Shown here piece by piece: positions 35,496-49,049 of a stretch of DNA of 64,000 nt; position 1 is the first letter of the stretch, and each line of letters starts with the position of its first letter. Origin of the DNA: Syngnathus acus (taxonomy: Eukaryota; Chordata; Actinopteri; Syngnathiformes; Syngnathidae); NCBI RefSeq assembly GCF_901709675.1, contig NC_051102.1, positions 4,623,412-4,687,411 of the forward strand. Reading direction: 5' to 3'. The translations under genes and the position numbers were made by a program. The notes under the pieces are model-generated. The model was not told the DNA's origin and did no database searches. It worked only from the letters and a program-made list of their open reading frames with translations.

Positions 35496-38070
35496 AGAGT
35501 TCTGCATGTGTATGATGTATGTATGGCCCAGACAATGTCTTGTCACTTTTTTACGGCGCAAAACGGGTCTTCCCGACTTCTTTCCGTGTGAATATCTCAA
35601 GTCTGTTTTTCAGCCTCTATTAGATTTTTGACACTTTCATGTTGGCAACGTAGCAAACGTTCAATCTTTCCCGCCAAATTTCCAACTTTCTTACTTTGAT
35701 ACATTGTCCATTTCCGATCTTTCTCCAAAAAATCAAATCGCAGCTGCTGCATGGACTTCTCAAAAATGAATGAAGACTGCAAATGCAAGCAAAATGTTGC
35801 TGCGGCTTTTGTGATCCCCTCAAAGGTGTTGAAGCAAGTCTTTCCTAAAAGCTGCACATAGCCTCACTTAACTTTTCAAACGTCTCCTCTTATGTAAGGT
35901 GTCCTTTTTTTGCCCTCTGAAGATAGCGGCGCTAATTACATTTCTTAATCGCTTGCTACTTGTCATGTGCCAGACAGCCATTTATGTTTTAGCTTGTGCA
36001 GGATGCAGTGTCTGATGTACCATATGAGGTGTTTTCTTTTTATAAAGGTGTAAGTGAAGCCGTGAGTGCGTGCGAACAGGCTGCCTGCTTTTCCGCCCGT
36101 ATGTGCCCGCGAGCGGGGTCGCACCTCCCATCGGGAGACTCGAATAAGTGAGCCGCTGCTCTTTGCTTTGCGACAGAGGAGCAGGTGTCGTGGCTGCTCT
36201 GCTCTGGCCGGGCTCCAACACGGGTGCCGTTGGGAATTTTAAGAAAACAACACGCAAGTGGCGCTTTGATCTTCCATGGGGAGGATGCTCGTTTGCACAA
36301 ACATAATTTAAGTGGTCTGCGAGAGACGCAGTCATTTTTGGGAATAAACCACGTTAGAGGTTTTGGGGGATGTCTCTTTTGTAATGCTAGTCCTGGAACC
36401 TTTCTGACTGATATTCAGTTGATGCGAACTTTGAAAGTACTTGCTCAGCTTCATGATGTGAGACAGGCTTAGGATACAAACGGCGATGTTAGACAACCCT
36501 GAAGACTCGGAGTGAAGACCCCCGACCGGGCTAGTGAGACTTATTTGATGTTGATGATTTTTTTCCTTAAGTATCGGTGGCTGGTAGAGTCATCCTTCGT
36601 GAGCCCCCACTTGTTTGAAATACGTTCCTCCTGCCTAAAAAAAACATCACAGCATTTTGATGGCGTGCTCAGGTTTGCGAGTGGAACCGTGCTCATTATG
36701 GCCAAACAGTTCCATTCGAATCTCGTCAGACCACACGGGAAACGTCTCCAAAAATGGAGCTCTTTGTGCGTGTGAGCGTTTGAGAACCATGAGCACTTTT
36801 TTTTTTTTGTCTTCCCCCTCGCTCAACCGCAGATGAGCTAGTTATCCCGGGAGTGTTATTTGTTTTCCGCCGGCTCCGCTTTCCAATCTCGTGTCAGTTT
36901 AGATGTGTCAAGAAATGCATACCCGCTGCGCACGGACAGCTGTGGAGCCAGTTAGCTTTCGCCAAATTGCTTTATCTGTGCGTTAGCGGCTCGCCTGTCG
37001 GCTCGTGTTTTGGACTTGGGAGCTTGAAAAAAAGAATTGACACAGAATACACAATTAATACGCAATGACTACACAGTGACTGCACAATTACCACGTGTTG
37101 TTTTTGATTGTGTTACTTGAGCCCGCAGCAAGCGGTCCTCCTTAACTGCTGCCTTGATTGTTGCCAAGCCAACGTGATGAAGGCGCACTGTTGAGTTTTG
37201 GCCCGGTGCTTGCTTGTGTTTTAATCTTGCCTTGCAGGGACACGAAACACAAGGCAAACGAGATTTCAGATAGATTTTCTTTCTTTTTTTTTTTTTGTGT
37301 GCGTGTGTGGCTCCATTGTATTCCCCTGCAACACGATGCTGCTAAACTCAAGTTTGTGACAAAAGCATGGAATTGTATTTGTTTCTTTTTGTGTGATCTG
37401 CTTAAACGCAACTGTACAGCAATGCTACTCACATACAAAACTTAATTTTCTTTTTCTCCAATGAGTCAGTACATTTAGTGAGGCAGGACTGGCCACAAAA
37501 ATGTTTTAATTCAAACGAACAACAAAAGTACAATCAATTTATAATTAATGCTATAGAAAATCGATAGCATTTTTATTTTACAATGCATGTATTTTTTTAT
37601 ATGTATTTTTAGTCTACTAGTGTTATTATGAAATAAAATGTTAATATTACACAGTTATTACATTATTTTTATTTTCAAATGAGTATTTTTTACTTTTTAT
37701 TTAATTTGTATTTGTTTGGTTTTTTAAGATAAATTTAATTGCAAATGTAATGCAAATGTTGGCTATTTCTTATTTATTTTCCGTTTTGGGGTGTTCTTTT
37801 CTGTGTTACATGAATGACTTCCCAGTGAATTTCTTTTTTTTTTTTTAAATTGTCATTTTTATTTTAAACCATATTTGAGCTTCTTTCTATTTGATTCAGT
37901 TGCACTTATTGAATGCGCCTCTTCAGCACCCCCTGTTGGTTGCCGGTGGCGTCGCCCTGACTCCAGCTTGCGGTCCTGATGCTGAGAGATGCGGGAGGAG
38001 GAAAAGGGGAGGGGGGGCTGCAGAGTGGGTGGAGTATAAACCCTCCTTTTTCGCTGCTTGTTCTGCCAGA
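35496..38070. other. Intergenic region between sdhc and tRNA-Arg
   Basis: No gene recognised on either strand. AT-rich from 37440 to 37880. The frames near 36185 and 37158 carry no known motif. Confidence 0.5.
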
Positions 38071-38144
38071 GTCTCTGTGGCGCAATGGAATAGCGCGCTG
38101 GACTTCTAATCCAGAGGCTCCGGGTTCGAGTCCCGGCAGAGATG
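38071..38144 (+). tRNA. tRNA-Arg, anticodon UCU, no intron
   Basis: A complete cloverleaf folds. The acceptor stem (38071-38077 with 38137-38143) is fully paired, the end pair being G-U; discriminator G is 38144. D stem GCGC/GCGC (38080-38083, 38093-38096). Anticodon stem CTGGA/TCCAG (38098-38102, 38110-38114), loop CTTCTAA with TCT at 38105-38107. Variable loop AGGCT; T arm CCGGG-TTCGAGT-CCCGG (38120-38136). A five-base T run (38160-38164) can stop RNA polymerase III. The A box lies in the D arm and the B box (GGTTCGAGTCC) in the T arm. It decodes AGA, and AGG by wobble. Confidence 0.95.
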
Positions 38145-39735
38145 AGCGTGATTGTGGCATTTTTGCAAATGTGACAAAGGCCGTCTGGCGTTCTATTTAT
38201 AGCTTTAGGGGATGGGAGCTTTTGAATGAGGTGCCTGCTTGTCGTTTCAACATTGGCGCAGAATAATGATTTCTCTCAGCAAAGGTTATGCTCGTTTTAA
38301 TATGCAAGTTCACATCTATAAAAAGCAAGCTTTGTGTGTGTGTGTGTCTTTACAATGCAGTCAATGTGCCAACTCAATGACACAGCTCGCCTTCCCAATC
38401 CCCGTTTCAACTTAAAGGCTGTCTTGCTAGTCAACATTGACGCCTCAATGTGCTCCACTTTTACAGGTCGTGATATTAAATTGTATGTTGTTATTTATTA
38501 TTCATCATATCTGACCCTTTATTTACTATCGTGCAGTGGAACAACACGATGATAGTGAAAATCCATGTATCGTTGCCATTATATTTGCACAATAATTGTA
38601 ATAACAATAGCTCTGTTTTTTAGCCCCCAAAATCCCTGAATATGCAAGGATGTAGCTGAAATTACAGTTCTAATCTTCAAATTTATATATCATACATTGA
38701 ATCTTTCATATTGCATTTTTTATGTGATGTGTAAAATATTTACTTTTTGAAATTATTTGTTATTGTATTTGGGCAATATTTTCTAAAAAGAAATATTTTT
38801 AATTTGTTGACATTTTTGGGAGTGGACCCGAAGCCTTGACCAAATGTGACACATATTTTTAATATCATGATAGTTGGGTATGAGTCAAACAAGTGCGTGG
38901 TTGAAGATCTATTTTTTTTGTTTAGTGCTGGAGGCTTTTGTTATCCATGTTTAACCCCGTCATGCCACACACGCGCACACACACACACGCATACGCACAC
39001 ACGCATGAACACTTAATCCGCCACTAAAACTAATCCTTAATCCTCTCTGGCTAGTTGAACAAGGCAGCTCGCACTCCAGCCGCCCACGCTCCATCCTCAT
39101 TCCCAAATGGGACGGCCAACATGCAAATTCAGCAATAAGTGCATGCAAACGCACCACACAACACTCACACACACACATGCTCACATATGGACATATTCAG
39201 TAAACAATTTGAGTGGTTGTGGCGACAACCACAATTATATTCGGAAATGACAAAAACCCGAGCATTATTTATTTTATTCGGACAGTTTAATTGGATGATT
39301 TCTGCCAAAGTCCAAATATTGTTTTATGACCTATCTTTAATTTGAATTCTTATCTATGTTGTTACACATTTTAAGGGATTTTTTAAAATGAGTTGTCGAT
39401 CAACCAATTAACTGTCACACCTCTATTATGTTTTTCTCCTCCAGCCATCGCTGCTGACTACTATTGCTGCTTTTTTGTCTACCTCGACTATTCCACTCCA
39501 CAATAGTGTGACGTTTTATTCTCTCGCACTCTCTCATGCACACACAGACACACACACACACACACATGGACACACAGCCATCCTTCCTTTTTCTTGCTTT
39601 GGCTCGGGCCCCTTCCTGCTCTGTTCTGTCATTGTGGGCCAAATGCTATTAAAATCCCCTCCCTCCCTCTCTCTCACTCCCTCTCTCTCCCTCCCTCTCG
39701 CTCGTCCCTCCCTCCCTCTCGATTGATCCAGCCCA
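38145..39735. other. Intergenic region after tRNA-Arg
   Basis: AT-rich, with short CA/TG microsatellite patches (38334-38348, 38967-39005, 39165-39180, 39538-39567). A CT-rich stretch at 39655-39725 lies just before the candidate promoter of the next gene. No exon seen. Confidence 0.5.
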
Positions 39736-39739
39736 GACT

Positions 39740-39957
39740 GTGTTTTGCTGCAGTGAGCGGCATCCGTGTGCGGAGAAGCGCGTGAAAACGGGCTCGCAAA
39801 AACCACAACATACAACGAGGAGGAGGTAAATATCGTGAGCGCAGCAAAAAGAGTGGAGTAGGAGAAGAAGGCGCAAAAAAAGGGAGAGCGCATCACGCAC
39901 CAGGGAAAAACGGCAACAGCAGAGCCAAGTGGAGACGCTGGGAGGCGGACCGTAACG
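39740..39957 (+). other. Candidate non-coding first exon
   Basis: An A/G-rich, CpG-containing segment after a CT-rich tract, ending at a good donor GTGCGT (39958). It has no long frame of its own and would serve as a 5' UTR exon splicing to the acceptor at 42212. The CpG-rich flank to about 40560 supports a promoter zone. No transcript evidence is available. Confidence 0.3.
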
Positions 39958-42212
39958 GTGCGTGTACACACTTGGTCGCATTCTACCAATTTTTCTTCTT
40001 ATTTGTGGGCGCGTAGTGGAGACATCTGTCATGCGTCTGCAGGAATGTGCGTGCATTGGTGCGTGCGCGCTCGCTCGCCCGTGCACAGTGAAGCACGCTC
40101 TCCTTCCGTGTGATCTGTTATGCGAGCTCATCATCATAATCCTTTTGTTTTGTTTTGTGGGTTGTTGTTTTATTTGGAGTTTGCAAAAGGCGCTTCACAG
40201 TCTAAAAAAGTGCCTCCGTCTTTATCATCGTGCGTTGTTGTGGTCGGCCATTATTATGACGTGATAAGAAAAAAGTGTGTTGCAATAATCGAACACCATG
40301 CCTTCCACCACCCCCTCTTCCCGCTATCCCCGCCCTAACTGTCCGCCCGTCCCGCAGGCGCTCTGACGTGCGCGCGCGGCTATTTTCAGACGTGCGCGTG
40401 TGCAGCGTGTTATATTGTGTGAGACAGCAGGTGCACCTGAGCACCGCTTTGTTAATTCCCCTTAAAAGCAAGAGTTCTCCAGCTTCACTTTGCAGCGCTT
40501 GTAAACACCGACGCCGCCTTTCCCGCCGCTGCATAGCCGCCGTCACTCATTGATGCTTTTTATTCAGATCTGCTCCGTTGTTGATGCACAACGAGCGAAC
40601 AACACTTTTGCACCGCTGGGCGGAGGCAACCTACCATTTTTGCCACGTGCTTTGCAATTGATGTTTTTGTTTTCCGTCGCTCGATAGACATTTTAGCTAG
40701 CTGGGGTGTGACCCACCCCACCCCACCCGCCTCTCAAAGTTAGTTGGGCAAGGCTCCGGCGCCGCTGCCAGCCGAATGCCAAGCGGCGTAGAAGATGGAT
40801 GCATGGCTACTGACACGGGACGCAGCGCGACTTGCGAGGCATTATTGATGCTTCTCCGCTGCCCTGTTTGCTGTTCCGAGATACTTTTGCAGCTGTGTAA
40901 TGGATGCTAGATAGCGCTGCGCGACAGAGTGCTCGTCAACCCCCCAAATACCTGAATGGCCTTTCTGCACACTTAGTTTTCTTGGCGTTGTGTTTAACGC
41001 TCAGGTGGAGGTTTGACCATATTTGGAAGTGGTTGCTTAGTGGCCTACCAGGAAGTAGCCTGGGGGCTTCTCTGCTGGTTAGCCTGAAGCTATGTTCACA
41101 CTGCAGGTCAATTCCACTTTTTGTCTTTGTCCAGTGTGTGGCATGCATCACAGCTGCAGTGTGAACGTTGACTTTTGTTGTTAAGTTCTCTGAAATCACT
41201 CAGCCAACCCTTGTATTGTTTTTCACCTTCAAATGCTACTAGCAGCTATTAGCTTATTAGCTGCTAGTGATCTAAAATACTCAAATCTACAAGCGTCTTT
41301 AAACCTTTCAATTTTCCACAGCACAGCTTGCAACTGATGCCTTTCCAATCCAGCGCTCGATATTTGTCGCAATCGACACTTTCCCACTGCTTGGCTCGCT
41401 CCAGTGCCATCTTTCACCGCGTGTTTGGCCATTGGCACTTTGACTCTGCGCGACAGACGCTTTTTCCACCGCACGCACGGCTCGCTATTCGGAGGCCTTT
41501 CCACCGCTTGGCGCGCCACCGACGGCACTTCCCATCGCACGCTTTGCTATTGAGTGCGTCGAGGCTCGCTATTGATGCTTTCCGTTGCAGAGATGGCCAT
41601 TAAAACGCCGGGCTCTGTCATGACATGAGCAGAAAAATACTCACAACCAAGTTGTATCAAACAAATGTAAACATAACAAAGGGAAGGACTTGTCGTTGGC
41701 GTTTTCCTATGACCCAGACTGAGCCTTTTTAAATCCAGGTAACGCGTTGCCACCATCTCGTCGGTCCACTGCAGGTCCTTCTCGTTCCTGGGCCTTTTTC
41801 ATTTCAGAGGTGGTGCGAGTCGCATTAAACACGCATGCTAAAGTTAGCGTAGCCGGTGGCCAGGCCTTGTCTCCAGCCATAAATCTTGCGTCGCCGTTTT
41901 ATTTCGAACACCGTTCTCTTTTTGAGGCAGTCAACTAATTGCGCTTTTGGGCCAACGATGTTGTTTGCTCTCATTCAGTCTCACCCCCCCCTGCCCCCCC
42001 CCACCCCCAGCCCTCCCTCGTCATTCCTCTCCCGCTCATTACCGTCTTCGTTCCCGACTCCCCCTTTAGCTCTCCCTCCCTCCCTCCCTCCCTCAGCGGC
42101 GTGTTACGTATGACACACGAGCCGATCGATGCACGGGCGAGGTCGTTTCTTCACGGCGGGAGACGGCGTAGAGCAATAACAAACCAATAACCACCCTGAC
42201 GTTTTCCTGCAG
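39958..42212 (+). other. Candidate first intron with CpG-rich 5' part
   Basis: CpG-rich patches at 40055-40085 and 40330-40530, then ordinary sequence with scattered GCTAGC/TTAGC words. Ends in the pyrimidine-rich acceptor ttttcctgcag. No coding exon recognised. Confidence 0.3.
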
Positions 42213-42310
42213 GTAACCTCCATCAGGACCCCGCCCCTCGCCTCCTCCTTGGAACTCCCCCACGCCCTGCCAATTGGGATTCAACAAGCAGGATATCGGC
42301 GCCACCAAGC

Positions 42311-42389
42311 ATGGCTTTCCCATCAACTCTGTTATGGATTGTCAGCGTAATGACGCTACTCTCGACGGTTTGCAGCAACGTCGTCTTTG
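42311..42389 (+). CDS. Signal-peptide exon of an unidentified membrane protein (cadm3-like?)
   Basis: The start codon sits in a good context (ACCAAGCATGG) and opens MAFPSTLLWIVSVMTLLSTVCSNVVFG: a short N-terminus, a hydrophobic core of about 14 residues and an S-x-C/S-type cleavage region. A strong GTGAGT donor follows after one base of the next codon (phase 1), the standard design of signal exons in immunoglobulin-superfamily genes. Upstream, 42213-42310 would be 5' UTR after an acceptor at 42212. No later exon is found in the remaining 21.6 kb. In mammals the 1q23 neighbourhood carries CADM3, IGSF8, IGSF9 and NECTIN4, and CADM genes have very long first introns, so cadm3 is my first guess; identity is unproven. 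Confidence 0.6.
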
Positions 42390-45300
42390 GTGAGTACACC
42401 CTGAACTCCCACCCCCTCCCTGGGGTGGGGGCTCTTCCCTCCGCATCCCGCTTTATCTCTTGTTCTGCCTGTTATCTGTTGAGGCTTTTTGCGGCTTTCC
42501 CGTATTAAAACAAGGGGAGCGCTGAAGTGGAACTAACCACATGGGACACCCCCACTTGAGCCCGCTTGCGTGTCCATGGAAACACACACAAAAAACTCTG
42601 GCCTCGTTTCCACCACGAGGTTGTCTCGTTCACTTCGGGATCATTGTTGATGTTTGATGCAGTGCCCACAATCTCCCGTGTCTCTTCATCTTATCATCAA
42701 AACCTGATCTGCACTTACTGTGCCCTGGCAAAGTAGAAATCGGGTTTACGGGTCAGTTCGGCATGCGAGCCGTCCATAATCTGCACTTAGTGATCCAAAC
42801 GTGTACCACGGCGATATGAACTCGAGCGCCATATGGATTGTTTGTTCGGTTGACAGAGATTTCTTCAGTTAAAATATACTTTCATGAAGCAAGGAAAACA
42901 AAAGTAACATGAAAAATTATTCGCACAAGCTTCAGGCTTTCGGGTGCCTTCTCTTTGTGACGGAGCCCTAAAGTGGATCACTTTTGTGGTGGAAGCGGTC
43001 GCGCAAGTCTTGGTGTTGTTTATTTAGGAAAGCTGAAGGGGAACGAACATATTTTGCAGCTCACGTCTCAACATTTTATGCAAAAAAACAAGCAAAGCGC
43101 CGGGCCCATTGTCACCCAACCTGGCGGAGCGGTAGAGCGTGCCAAAGAAGAAGCCCGGGGTGTCGGATCCCGTTTAATAGTCAACGCGTGCCGGCGGAGG
43201 TCCCGTATGCGCTCCGTTGGCCACGGGAAGAAAAACACCCAGTACACACTGCGGCGCTTTATCAAACATGCTGTCGTGCTCCACCTTTGATTGAGCAATT
43301 GTGCTTCTAGACACAGATGACAATTTAGCTCCTTTCACATGGGAGTGTTAGCAAACGTGCAGCCGCAACACAGGGCTTGTGCCTTTCAGACATAACGGAG
43401 GGGAAAGTAGGGGAGCAGGAATTGTTACCGGTTTGGCGTGTTGTGTGCAAGTTGACGCGTCAGAGGCGGGATGGGATGGATGACAGAGAGAAGAGCGAAA
43501 GTTGACACTCCATTCACTTCTTCTCTCGCCTTGTTGTGTTGGAAGCGTTTGTCACTGCTGATTCATAGCTGTCAAATTTGAGGGTATGCTGTGAAAAAAA
43601 CAAGACGTGCTCATGTGCCACAGTCTCCCCTTGGCTGCTGCTACCTGCTTTCTTGCTCTGTGTGTGTGTGTACAGTAATAATAGCGTGTTTGCACTCCAA
43701 ACACAGCGCAGGGACGGACGGACGGACGGGCGTGGCTTAGGATATGCATCCAGCAGTGGAGCCAGAATGTTGCGTCTACTTGCGTAATCAGTCATTAGTA
43801 ATCATCAGTAACGGTAATCAGTAATATGCCTTCCGACGCCGACTTGGACTTGAGAGTGGACTTTCCACATTTGCATGGACGTTACTTGTGCGCCCACACT
43901 TCCACCGCAACAGCTGGCTCCTCCACTTGATGAATTCTAAATCCATTTTGCATGCGCTAGCAGCGTGGGAACACTGAGCAAAGGATGGATGCCGTGCACT
44001 CTCCTTTACTTTGTTGTCCACCATCTTGGACGGATGTGCATGTGCCCGCCGGGCACTGCAACCCATCCTCGCTGAGGTCGGGCTTGGGCTCTGTTTTGTG
44101 TCATCTGGTCTGCCCAGCTGAGTCATGATGCAAAGTCATTTCCAGCATTAGGACACGGTCATATCAACTTCAACAAAAGCACACGTTGGAGTGTAAGGTG
44201 TCCGTTGGAATGTTGGAAATCCGTCTTTTCGATTCCGGCTCTTTTGGAAAAACTTTACCCCAACCATAAGCTTGAAACTAACCCATCACCCTGAGCCCCT
44301 TACTTTTTTCCCCTTGGTACAGCTCCCCTCACCGTTACCTCGTGTTTACCTTGCCGTCACAGCGCTCATATTAGTCTGACTTTGTATTTAAGTCACTTTT
44401 TGTCGGTAAATGTGCCATCTCACCGGAGACACACGCTAATATTACTTACACTAGATCAAATAGGATGACGCGGCTCCCGGGAAATGAGAACATCCGCCCC
44501 CGTTCACACCGCAGGCAGGCATTCATCAGAGTTAAACTGGCTTCTTTTCTTCATCACCTTAAGTACGGGAATTTGTCGTAGCGCCGCAATAAATAGTCAC
44601 AATGAATCGTCCGCCCCGGTCCCGCTCGCCAGCGAGTTGGCAAACGAGACGCCGCTGGCTTTTTCCCGGAAGCTTTGCGCGAGGCACACGGGACGCACGC
44701 CAACATTTCAACAGACGAGCCATCCAAAGGAGAAACATGGCGGATAGCGAGAGGTCACGCAATGGTTAGAGCGCCAGAATGACCTTTCTGGCTCCAGAAA
44801 CATTGCAATTGAAGGAGGAATGTTACTCATCCGCCAACCGGAGCAGCTGAGACTGAGGCTTCCTGACGTTAAACTGGACTTCTTGCGTAGGATGGCTACT
44901 GTTTTTCAAGTTGCGTATCGTACTCAGCGGGGCTCGCCGATGAATCGACAGCATCCGCGTCAAGTGTTCAAAGTTGACTCATTGCTAATCACATTTTTGG
45001 CATCTCATCTTCCAAGCAGTCAATCTACGGAGCACTTTCAGCTCTTGTTGTTGCTGGCCAAAGATGGCCAGCCAGACGGCGCTAGTTGCTTGCATAGCGG
45101 TTAGCGGCGCCTCGCTATCTTCATCTAATCCGATCACAGCTCGCCCTGAAAGATTCATTCCGGTGTGGCTAGCCAAGCAACGAGGGCAGCGACGCAGTTA
45201 TGCTGCATCTTTGTCGCCAAATTTGATCATTCCTGGACAGCGACGAGAACTTTATTCATATCACCACACAGAGCATCATTTGATGGCATTGTCACGGCGC

Positions 45301-46867
45301 CCTCTGCTATAACGACGACCATTACGTAAGAGCTCGAGTTAAGGATTAAGGTTTTGGTGTCGCTTTAGGCTTAGGGGTAAGATTCCAAGCCGTTTGCCCT
45401 TCCTTCACTTACGGTTCAGGTTACAAAACGGAGTGTGGAGACGGCGGCGTGAGTTACTAAAAGCATGGTGTAAGGTGAAATCCGCCTTTTGTATTCTTCT
45501 AAATCTGTAGAATCTCATTAGCGGAAACATAAATTGTTGGGCTTTTGTGGGATCTTAACAGCTTAAAGGAGGTAGTCTCGTCAGGATCCCCAATCGCTTT
45601 TGGAACCAAGGGAGCAAAATGTCAATATGGAGCCGAGCGGCTCGTTACTTTCACGGGGTGACGAATGGTAAAAAGCCGTGGCTGAGCTTGTTGTTGGTTG
45701 TTAGCCATGGTGCTGCTGAATCAGTCTTCAGTCACTCAGAGAGGGGGAGGGCGTGGTGGCTAGCGGGAGGGCATCATAATCATAATGGAGTCTCCACGCT
45801 AAAAGGGTCCTGAGGCACAAAGATCTACTTAGCATAAATTATTCAATGTTATGTATAACAGAGATAGAGAATGCAGAGCTCAGCAAAATCAATGGATGAA
45901 CACGAGACATCAGAGGACACAATCCATCCATTTTCCATCCACCCATCCATCTTTCTGTTTTGAGATGGGAGATCATCCATCGGTCGTCAGTCTTTACATC
46001 CATCCAAGCTTCCATTCATCTGTATCCATCCATTCCCATCTTTCCGTCCTTGGTGCTCTAGCGCCACCAGCCGCTTTGACCTGCTCTTGCTCTCGTCATT
46101 TACGCTTGGGCCTCTCTTTGAGAGCGGCTCTTATTAATAGCCGCATGTCATATGTGAAGCTATTTTTAATATGCGTGTTTTGTTGGTGAAGATCTGCAGA
46201 GATAAAAGCAGAACTTGAGCGTGAAACTCGCTCGTACCGGCTGCGGTGGAAAAACCCCCAACAATCTTTGTGGGGTTTTTAATCAATCAGCCGCCGCATT
46301 TATTAAGGGCCGCTGCGAACGGGAGTACTAATTGCTTTTCTGCCAGATGCCTACCCTTGGCAAGCTAGCCAAGACACAATCCAGCAAATAGCCCGAGCCT
46401 GAGTCGGCACATCCAAATGTAAACCAATCTCAGGCTGTCACCGTGGTTTTGGCGTGCGATTCCCTCGCTGAGGCGCATCTCGGCTAGTTAATGAGTCAGC
46501 GCTTATCAGCCGGCCTTGTTAACAGGCGGAGGGCCCGGCTTCCGAGCCGCCTTTTTTTGCTTTTGGGCGCTATGGCTAATGCACCGCCATTACCTCTGCT
46601 GCCGTTTTCTTGGCAGGCTGCGGGAGGATTCAGTGGTAAACAAACAGGAAATGGGCATCCAGCCACCGAGACAGAGGCGGCCCTGTCGCGTGGAGGTGAA
46701 CCCGAGACGCGAAATCTTCCTGCCAAGCGACCCTTAATCGTTATCGTGGGCCTCAAATTGATAAATAAATGGGAACCGCCCATCAACGCTAAGCAACGTC
46801 CGACTTTCCGGACCTCGTGCAGCTATCCATTGGAGTCTGTCCCTTGACACGTCTATCCAGAACCCCA

Positions 46868-47275
46868 ATCATCCATCCGTGGATCCATTGTCTCGACAAC
46901 CTGACCGACCGTCGGTCCACCCATCCGCTATCCATTCATCCATCCATTCACTCGTCCATCCTCCCATCTGTTGTCCATACAGCCGTCTTTCAATCAGCTG
47001 AGCCATCGGTCCGACCTTACGCACTTCCATCCATCCGGCCGACCATCCATGTCCCCAGCCGCCACTCATCTGTCCATCCTGTCCTTCTGCCCATCTTTAC
47101 ATCCATCCACTCATCTGTCCATCTGCCCATCAGTCCATTCCTCCATCCACCTGTCTGTCCATCTGTTCCTCCACCTATTCATCCATCCATCTGTTCATTT
47201 GCCCATTCAGCTGCATCAGTCTGTTCGTCCACCTACTCGTTCGTCCGTCCGTCCGTCCATCCACCTGTCCGCTCA
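46868..47275. repeat. CCATC/CCGTC degenerate minisatellite
   Basis: Over 400 bases of irregular CCATCCAT, GTCCATC and CCGTCCGT words. Smaller patches of the same kind are at 45919-46048 and 48420-48690. The Pro-Ser-Ile-His frame at 46817-47386 is a product of the repeat. Confidence 0.85.
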
Positions 47276-48000
47276 CTATCCAGATGGCCGGCTTTGCCTG
47301 CGGACTCTTCTGAGCCTCGCGGTGGCACCTCGGTAATTGGGTCACCGCGGCGGAATCGGGGCGCAGCCGGCCAACGGCGCGCCTAATCCGCGTGGCCTTC
47401 CAAGAGCTCCTTTTCCCTCGGTACGGCTGCACATCCAGCTGCGGAATTCGTGGCGCAATTAGTGCCTCCCCTTCGAGGAAGCTCGGGAGCTGACACATTG
47501 GCCGCCGCACAAACGGCGTAATAAGCACCGACATGGAATAGATGGGACTCGTGGAATCGTTACGCCGTCGGGAAGAACTATACTTGGATTCTACTCGGCC
47601 CATTGCTGCCCAATGGGGCTCATTATCATGACTCTGTTTGAACCCCTTACACATCGCCGTCCGTCAGTTTCCCAGCTCGCCGTTTTGTGCGTATGAGGTA
47701 GCAATATTGAACGTGGCGGCGCTGAAGATGAGCCGTGGATTTGTCTTCTTCGGACATAGGCTTGTGTGCGAGGGAGATAGCGGGAAATTTAGCAGATCAA
47801 ACTTGACACCCACGCCCCTTTGTGTCGAAAGCAATTAGACGATTTCACACTGGCTTTGCCTCAATTGACTTATCAGGGGCGTAACGGTACAGATTTGTTC
47901 GCCTGTCCCTTTCAGGAAAAATTTGCCAAAGTCAGCCTTTGCGCAGCTGCTGCATCTCAGCCCTTTGTGTTTTAGGAAGAAACTACTTTCAATGTGTTAC

Positions 48001-48058
48001 AGTGGCGCGCAGTGGTTAGCACGTCCGCCTCACAGTTTAGAGGGTGCGGGTTTGACTT
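48001..48058 (+). repeat. tRNA-derived SINE-like fragment
   Basis: GGCGCGCAGTGGTTAGCAC, then CCGCCTCACAG and GGGTGCGGGTTTGA, resembles the tRNA-like head common to fish short interspersed elements (A box and B box forms). The body and tail are missing or decayed. Recognised from memory of the widespread fish repeat. Confidence 0.5.
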
Positions 48059-49049
48059 TGCCAATTGTTAAAGCTACCTGCCGCTGAAAAGGAAGAGGTG
48101 ACATTTGCGGGATGATGCTGGCCACGTCCAATTTTCCTCTTCTATTCGCAGATCATTTTGCTTGACTAAGTGTAGCAACAGCTGCGAGGAGCTTGGACCT
48201 TGCCAATTTCTCATATCGTGCTATTGATTGTAGCGCCCCCTGCTGCCCCAAAGCGGAGGAATAGACAACATCCATCATGACTTTTTTCACCTTAATGTTA
48301 CTTTGAACGGCAACGGCGCTCGGGGGGATTTTGTGGCTGCGCACTCAACGGGCCTCTTAAGAAAGGCATCCATCAGTCTGCAAGCGTCTCTCAAGGTCGG
48401 CGAAATTCTGCCATCTGCCTTCCATGCGTCCGTCCGCTCACATCTGCCCGTTCGTTTGTCCAACCATCCATCGAGCCATCCGGCTACATGGCACCGTAGA
48501 TTCGTGCCCGTCTGTTTGCCTCTCATTTCATCCATCTGTCTGTCTATTTATCTGCCATTCACCCGTCCATCAGTCTGCCCATCCTTTTGTCTGTCGTTCT
48601 GTCCATCTGGCCGTACACAAGTCATGGATTAGTTTGTCCACGTGTCTTCCCAAGTCCTCTCGTTCATCCGGCTAGCCATCCGTTTGCCAGTTGTCTCTCA
48701 AGGTCGAGGAAAATTCCGCCGAGCTGTTGGGCCTTGAAAGTATCGCTGCTGCCGATTAAACAAACAAGAGCGGTCTCGGGATGAACTAATTCACATTGTT
48801 TCCACCAACAACATCTCAATTTCCCTCACCCGACTTCACCCCTGCCTCTCGTTATCCGCCGGAAATTCTCCGACGGACGTTTTTTAATTGATTGCCGTCA
48901 GGTCGTTGATGCATTCCCTCCCAGTCGGAGCGACTCAGGATTTAGAGACAGACGCGTCTTTGTCGGGCAGCGTGTGCCGCTTTGGTATCGATTGGGTCCG
49001 AGTGCCAAGGGTCCGGGGCCAGAGTATGAGAGCGCCGAGGTTGTCTTTG

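Noticed and set aside
43125-43180. tRNA-like words GCGGTAGAGC and GGATCCCG
   Set aside because: No acceptor or anticodon stem can be formed; at most a decayed tRNA-derived repeat.
44755-44805. Hairpin GCCAGAA/TTCTGGC after GGTTAGAGC, tRNA-like
   Set aside because: The loop is not an anticodon loop and there is no T arm.
46817-47386. 189-codon Pro-Ser-Ile-His frame
   Set aside because: Produced by the CCATC minisatellite; no start context or domain.
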